A program made the translations under genes and the position numbers. 64,000 nucleotides of DNA from Bacillus sp. FJAT-27916 (GTDB lineage: Bacteria > Bacillota > Bacilli > Bacillales > Pradoshiaceae): NCBI RefSeq assembly GCF_001183965.1, contig NZ_LFZV01000001.1, positions 1,487,112-1,551,111 on the forward strand. Reading direction: 5' to 3'. Numbering within the stretch: position 1 is the stretch's first letter; every line of letters starts with the position of its first letter. Below, in pieces: positions 60,279 through 64,000 of this stretch. A model generated the notes under the pieces. It made no database searches. It was given only the letters and a program-made list of their open reading frames with translations, and had not been told where the DNA came from.

Positions 60279-61781
60279 ATGGTGCTCTCGGCCCGAATTG
60301 GGAATAAGACAGTAGAATGGTTTAGTGAGCTGGAACAGCATTTCTCGGTGTATAGGAAAGGGATTGTCGGCATCAATCAGACGTTTCAATCGCCTTATGG
60401 GGAAATGCCGATAATGTATGCGGATTGGACGGCGAGCGGCCGTCTATATCGGCCGATTGAAGCGAAGATCCTTGAAGAGTTTGCGCCTTTCATGGCGAAT
60501 ACACATACGGAGTCTAATGAGACGGGTTCGTTTATGACGAATGCGTATCATCATGCGAAAAAGATTATCAAGCAGCATGTCAACGCATCTGAAACAGATG
60601 CACTTATTTTCGACGGATTTGGAATGACCTCTGTGATCAATAAGCTGCAGCGGATGCTTGGGTTGCGCATTCCAGAGGCATGGATGCCGCAGGTACAGCT
60701 GGCTTGTGAGGACCGGCCGGTTGTGTTTATCACGCATAGGGAGCACCATTCTAATCACACATCATGGCTTGAAACGGTTTGTGATGTGGTTGTCCTTCCG
60801 CAGGGGGCGAACGGAGAGATTGACCCCGCTGCATTAGAAGAGCTGCTTCCGTTCTACAAAGAGCGGCCGCTGAGGATTGGCGCGTTCACCGCTTGCTCGA
60901 ACGTGACCGGCTTGATGACACCGTATCACCAGCTTGCCCGTATCATGCATGAGCATGATGGCATCTGTCTGGTTGATTTCGCAGCATCCGCTCCATATGT
61001 AAAGATGGATATGAATCCCGGCGACCCGCTTGAGGCGCTGGATGCAATTGTGTTTTCTCCCCATAAGTTTCTCGGCGGACCAGGGACGAGCGGCGTGATG
61101 GTATTGAATCAATCCTTGTATCATAACCAAATACCAGACCATCCTGGCGGGGGTACAGTGAAATGGACGAATCCGTGGGGGGAACATAGCTATTACGATG
61201 AGATTGAGGTCAGGGAAGACGGCGGGACACCAGGAATCCTGCAGGGCATCAGAGCCGCATTATGCATTAGACTCAAGGAAGAGATGGGGGTTGAGAAGAT
61301 GCTCGCTCGGGAGAAGGAATTGATAAAGGTCATTCTGCCTGGCTTAAAGGCAATTAAGGGAATCCATGTGCTTGAAGGGCAGGAGGAGGACCGGTTAGGT
61401 ATTATTTCTTTCATGGTTCCGGGCGTCCATTATAATTTAATCGTGAAGCTGCTCAACGACCGCTTTGGTATCCAGGTTCGCGGAGGCTGCTCCTGTGCAG
61501 GGACATACGGACATTGCCTGCTTAATATTTCTAAGGAACAATCGAATGAGATTATGGAGGCTGTGGAGGCAGGAGATTTATCGGTAAAACCCGGCTGGAT
61601 TCGCTTTTCCATGCACCCGGTCATGACGAATAAGGAAGCGCATGAATTCCTGCTGGCGATGAGGTCGATTATGAATCATTTGGATGAGTGGAAGCAGGAA
61701 TATGTGTATGATCCGCAGACAAATGATTATTTCTATCAGGATTTGCATCGGGAGGATTTCGACTGGCTGTTTTATGTATAA
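60279..61781 (+). CDS. Aminotransferase class V PLP-dependent enzyme (SufS/cysteine-desulfurase-like)
   Basis: 500 residues. The PLP domain shows YADWTASGRLYRPIEAKILE, HTESNETGSFMTNAYHHAKK, HREHHSNHTSWLE, ACSNVTGLMTPYHQLARI, VDFAASAPYVKMD and the PLP-binding Lys in VFSPHKFLGGPGTSGVM. RGGCSCAGTYGHCLLNI near the C-terminus holds Cys residues as in desulfurase-like members. The exact substrate is not known; a cysteine-desulfurase or kynureninase-like activity is possible. I chose ATG 60279 after GAAGGTG by six bases. Confidence 0.85.
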   Translation: MVLSARIGNKTVEWFSELEQHFSVYRKGIVGINQTFQSPYGEMPIMYADWTASGRLYRPIEAKILEEFAPFMANTHTESNETGSFMTNAYHHAKKIIKQHVNASETDALIFDGFGMTSVINKLQRMLGLRIPEAWMPQVQLACEDRPVVFITHREHHSNHTSWLETVCDVVVLPQGANGEIDPAALEELLPFYKERPLRIGAFTACSNVTGLMTPYHQLARIMHEHDGICLVDFAASAPYVKMDMNPGDPLEALDAIVFSPHKFLGGPGTSGVMVLNQSLYHNQIPDHPGGGTVKWTNPWGEHSYYDEIEVREDGGTPGILQGIRAALCIRLKEEMGVEKMLAREKELIKVILPGLKAIKGIHVLEGQEEDRLGIISFMVPGVHYNLIVKLLNDRFGIQVRGGCSCAGTYGHCLLNISKEQSNEIMEAVEAGDLSVKPGWIRFSMHPVMTNKEAHEFLLAMRSIMNHLDEWKQEYVYDPQTNDYFYQDLHREDFDWLFYV

Positions 61782-61784
61782 ATA

Positions 61785-61909
61785 AGAGGCTGGGACAATA
61801 AAAAGCCAAACTATTATAGGTGCTGTTTAAGCATGATTCATAATAGTTCGGCTTTTTTTAGTTGGTTTAATGTTTTGGACACAGCAAATTTAGTTATGTT
61901 CCAGCCTCT
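61785..61909. repeat. 125-bp nested palindromic intergenic element (AGAGGCTGG...CCAGCCTCT)
   Basis: Outer arms AGAGGCTGG (61785) and CCAGCCTCT (61901-61909) enclose an inner hairpin of AAAAAGCCAAACTATTAT and ATAATAGTTCGGCTTTTT. The AGAGGCTGGGACA word is common in Firmicutes intergenic repeats. It would also stop transcription from both flanking genes. Confidence 0.78.
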
Positions 61910-61914
61910 GCGTA

Positions 61915-62835
61915 TTAGACGCGATGGGCTTCATATTTGCTCATCTTTGTAAGGGAGCGGAGCAGACCAATTTCTTTCTCGCTCAATGGTTTGCTTTTAA
62001 TGGCGGCCGCATTTTCACAGAGCTGTTCTGGACTGCTGGCCCCAGGGATGACGGCTGCGACCGCTGGTGAAGAGAGCACGTACTGGAAGGCAATCTCGTT
62101 CATCGTGCGCTCTGCCAGTGTTTCTTTAATGGATGAAAGAAGCTCCTCAAGCTCTTGATAAGAATAATCAAGATAGCCTTCTTCACGCACTTTAGAAGAG
62201 GCCTTGGCGAGCATTTTCTCGGATAAAAGTCCCTTGGCAAGCGGACCTCTAGCAATCACGCTGACATGATGCTCCTCGAGCAGTGAGAACCATTCCTCCG
62301 GTCGCCTGTCAAGAAGGCTGTATTGCATCATGTTTGAGACGATGCCGGAACGTTGTACATATTCGTGAATGACATTCGGGCGAATGGAGGAAATGCCGTA
62401 TGCCCGAATGAGTCCCTCCTGCTTTAATTCCTCGAATGCTTCAATCGTTTCATCGATTGGGTCATCTAATGTTCCCCCGTGAAGCTGGTACAGATCGATA
62501 TAATCGGTTTGCAGCCGGCGGAGGCTGTCCTTGACCGCTTGTTTAATATAGGCTTTTGAAGGATCCCAGCTCCAGCTTGTTTTTTCCTCGTTCCAGCGGT
62601 TTCCGGCTTTTGTCGCGAGGATGATATCATTTCGGTGCGGCTTTAAGACCTTACCGACGATTTCCTCGTTGACACCAAAATCATACAGGTCAGCTGTGTC
62701 GAAATAATTAATGCCTGAATCAAGCGCCTCGCTGAGAATGGAGGCAGCTTTCTTTTCGTCTGTTCCAAGTGACATGCAGCCAAGTCCCATTTCAGAGACA
62801 TATAGGCCGGATTGACCCAATTGCCGTTTATTCAT
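61915..62835 (-). CDS. yqkF: Aldo/keto reductase YqkF
   Basis: 306 residues. AKR pattern: RQLGQSGLYVSEMGLGCMSL, the catalytic Asp/Tyr in FDTADLYDFGVNEEIVG, Lys in IILATKAGNRWNEEK, His in YIDLYQLHGGTLDDPI, and NADPH-site ASSPEQLCENAAAIKSK. Matches B. subtilis YqkF as I recall it over its full length. It lies upstream of mciZ and nudF, as in B. subtilis. Physiological substrate unknown. Confidence 0.9.
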   Translation of the reverse strand: MNKRQLGQSGLYVSEMGLGCMSLGTDEKKAASILSEALDSGINYFDTADLYDFGVNEEIVGKVLKPHRNDIILATKAGNRWNEEKTSWSWDPSKAYIKQAVKDSLRRLQTDYIDLYQLHGGTLDDPIDETIEAFEELKQEGLIRAYGISSIRPNVIHEYVQRSGIVSNMMQYSLLDRRPEEWFSLLEEHHVSVIARGPLAKGLLSEKMLAKASSKVREEGYLDYSYQELEELLSSIKETLAERTMNEIAFQYVLSSPAVAAVIPGASSPEQLCENAAAIKSKPLSEKEIGLLRSLTKMSKYEAHRV

Positions 62836-62893
62836 GAAATCACTCCTTCAATCGTTGTCATTGCTTCTATTGTAACGAAAGGAGTGCAATCCG

Positions 62894-63028
62894 TCATTTT
62901 ATACGTTGAGCATCGCGTATCATGTCAAGAACATAGACATATTTCTGGCTGTATTCCCGCAGCTTTGCCCGTACCTCCCAGGCTTTCCCGCTCATAATTA
63001 TTTGATTTCCACTAATTTTCACTCTCAT
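62894..63028 (-). CDS. mciZ: Cell-division inhibitor MciZ (FtsZ inhibitor)
   Basis: At 44 residues, MRVKISGNQIIMSGKAWEVR then AKLREYSQKYVYVLDMIRDA with the end QRIK, it aligns with remembered B. subtilis MciZ (MKVHRMPKGVVLVGKAWEIR, AKLKEYGRTFQYVKDWISKP): GKAWE, RAKL and EY are shared in place. MciZ is made in the mother cell during sporulation and caps FtsZ filaments to stop Z-ring formation. ATG 63028 follows AAAGGGG. A sigma-E-like promoter (GCATTTG, 14 bases, CATATAGC) is a possible control. Located next to nudF, as in B. subtilis. Confidence 0.85.
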   Translation of the reverse strand: MRVKISGNQIIMSGKAWEVRAKLREYSQKYVYVLDMIRDAQRIK

Positions 63029-63109
63029 TGTCCCACCCCTTTGGACATGCTATATGGTAGAATATATGAACAAATGCACTTGTTAGACCAAAAAGGAGAG
63101 AGAATCAGT

Positions 63110-63661
63110 ATGTACAAATATGAAGAAAAAACCGTCAGCACAAAGCCAATCTTCAAGGGACGCATCTTGGATGTCCGTGTCGATGAGGTCCTTTTGCCAA
63201 ATGGCAAGACTTCTACGAGAGAATTAATTAAGCATCCAGGGGCTGTGGCGATTATCATGGTGACGGATGACAATAAAATTGTTCTAGTAGAGCAATACCG
63301 TAAGCCAATGGAAAAACCGCTTGTGGAAATCCCGGCCGGAAAATTAGATGAGGGTGAAGAGCCGCTCGCTTGTGCGATGCGCGAGATGGAAGAGGAGACC
63401 GGCTATGAGTGTGAATCCATGGATAAGCTGATTTCCCTGTACACATCCCCTGGATTTGCGGATGAAATTATACATATTTATGTGGCGAAGGGCTTGAAGA
63501 AGAAAGAGAATGCAAAGGGCCTTGATGAAGATGAATTCGTAGACTTGATGGAGGTTACGCTTGAGGAGGCGCTTGAGCTCATTAAGGAAGAGAGAATTCA
63601 AGACGCGAAGACGGCGTACGCTATTCAATACTTGCAATTGCAAGAGGCGCTATCGAAGTAA
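63110..63661 (+). CDS. nudF: ADP-ribose pyrophosphatase NudF (YqkG)
   Basis: 183 residues. The NUDIX box is GKLDEGEEPLACAMREMEEE then TGYE (G-x5-E-x7-REMEEETG). Upstream strands TRELIKHPGAVAIIMVTDDN and VLVEQYRKPMEKPLVEIPAG are the ADP-ribose pyrophosphatase pattern. It hydrolyses ADP-ribose to AMP and ribose 5-phosphate. ATG 63110 follows AAAAGGAGAG; the longer frame reaching back to 62906 is the antisense of mciZ. The stop overlaps the next start by one base. Confidence 0.93.
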   Translation: MYKYEEKTVSTKPIFKGRILDVRVDEVLLPNGKTSTRELIKHPGAVAIIMVTDDNKIVLVEQYRKPMEKPLVEIPAGKLDEGEEPLACAMREMEEETGYECESMDKLISLYTSPGFADEIIHIYVAKGLKKKENAKGLDEDEFVDLMEVTLEEALELIKEERIQDAKTAYAIQYLQLQEALSK

Positions 63662-64000
63662 TGAACATTTATTACGGGGATTTTCACATACATGTGGGGA
63701 GAACGATGAGCGGCCGTCCGGTTAAAATCACTGGTGCACGCTCGTTAACGATTGAAAGCATCTTGGATTATGCGGCTAACAAGAAGGGGCTTGATATGGT
63801 CGGGGTAATTGATTGCCATGTTCCGGAGGTCATTGAAGAGCTGAGACTGCTTATTCAAAAAGGGGAATTGGCTGAGCTTCCAGAAGGAGGCCTGCGCTAT
63901 AAGGACGGAACGGTATTAATTCCGGGAAGCGAGATTGAAATCAATGATGAACATTGCAAGGGGCCGGTTCATGTGCTTGCCTTCTTCTCGAATCTGGCAC
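63661..64000 (+). CDS. PHP-domain protein, endonuclease Q-like, 3' end outside window
   Basis: 113 codons visible: MNIYYGDFHIHVGRTMSGRP, then SLTIESILDYAANKKGLDMV, IDCHVPEVIEELRLLI and IPGSEIEINDEHCKGPVHVL. DFHIHVG and VIDCH are the metal-binding His/Asp of a PHP domain; the pattern matches the TIGR00375/endonuclease Q family, known in some Bacillales to cleave DNA at deaminated bases. It starts with ATG overlapping the nudF stop, so they are co-translated. The C-terminal helicase-like or zinc part lies outside the window. Confidence 0.8.
   Translation, partial: MNIYYGDFHIHVGRTMSGRPVKITGARSLTIESILDYAANKKGLDMVGVIDCHVPEVIEELRLLIQKGELAELPEGGLRYKDGTVLIPGSEIEINDEHCKGPVHVLAFFSNLA

Noticed and set aside
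62906-63109. N-terminal extension of NudF
   Set aside because: It is antisense to mciZ and lacks a ribosome site; the NUDIX protein starts at 63110 with AAAAGGAGAG.

Overview
The window comes from a Bacillaceae genome close to Bacillus. The evidence is a strong Shine-Dalgarno before nearly every gene, frequent TTG and GTG starts, intrinsic terminators, Bacillus-type LexA, Fur, cre and XylR sites, and a gene order from about 45.7 kb to the right end (uvrX/yqjW, yolD-like, yqkB, yqkE, yqkF, mciZ, nudF) that recalls the B. subtilis yqjW-yqkG region with extra genes inserted. All assignments rest on motifs, gene order and remembered family sequences; no database search was run.

Layout. 0-5.6 kb: the 3' part of a giant sortase-anchored CnaB-repeat surface protein with ten near-clonal 267-bp repeats. 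5.7-7.1 kb: an ISL3-family IS sitting in the T-tract of that gene's terminator. 7.1-11.8 kb: an IDEAL-domain protein, a VWA lipoprotein, the KtrA/KtrB potassium uptake pair and a stress-type flavin-binding protein. 11.84-13.3 kb: an intact IS3-family (IS150-like) element with a -1 frameshift signal, inserted in the loop of a terminator. 13.4-19.1 kb: a complete xylose locus, xylR divergent from xylA-xylB-transporter, with XylR operator and cre. 19.2-25.2 kb: a RarD-like permease, a secreted polysaccharide deacetylase, two tandem YkvI-like transporters and trhO. 25.4-28.4 kb: a TetR regulator with a perfect palindromic operator before an FAD-dependent ketosteroid-dehydrogenase-like enzyme and an SRPBCC protein. 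29.0-33.6 kb: a Fur-boxed siderophore ABC importer ending in a siderophore-type esterase. 33.6-38.2 kb: an MFS remnant, two GNATs, an iron alcohol dehydrogenase, a CspC-like protein, a possible small RNA and an MltG-like protein. 38.2-41.4 kb: a Fur-boxed haem-type importer with an IsdG-like monooxygenase. 41.4-45.6 kb: HAD, HIT, NUDIX and alpha/beta hydrolases, and a small membrane-protein gene split by a 137-bp IS200/IS605-like non-autonomous element. 45.7-48.3 kb: SOS-controlled UvrX plus YolD. 48.3-52.5 kb: three secreted hydrolases (GHL10, NagZ, endonuclease/phosphatase fold). 52.8-64 kb: S9 peptidase, SMI1/KNR4 protein, small proteins, permease, YrrT, YqkE, aminotransferase, YqkF, the cell-division inhibitor MciZ, NudF and the start of an endonuclease-Q-like PHP protein.

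How the genes work together: two Fur-boxed importers (siderophore with an intracellular esterase; haem with a haem-degrading enzyme) form an iron economy; the xyl genes form a closed substrate-induced, glucose-repressed circuit; UvrX and YolD form an SOS mutagenesis module.

The most unusual structure not explained by genes is a dispersed family of intergenic arrays built on TCGCCC(A/T)TAA with a strict 20-21 bp period (23.95-24.06, 34.58-34.62 and 59.97-60.11 kb). Two copies share a longer conserved tail. I do not recognise it as a described element.
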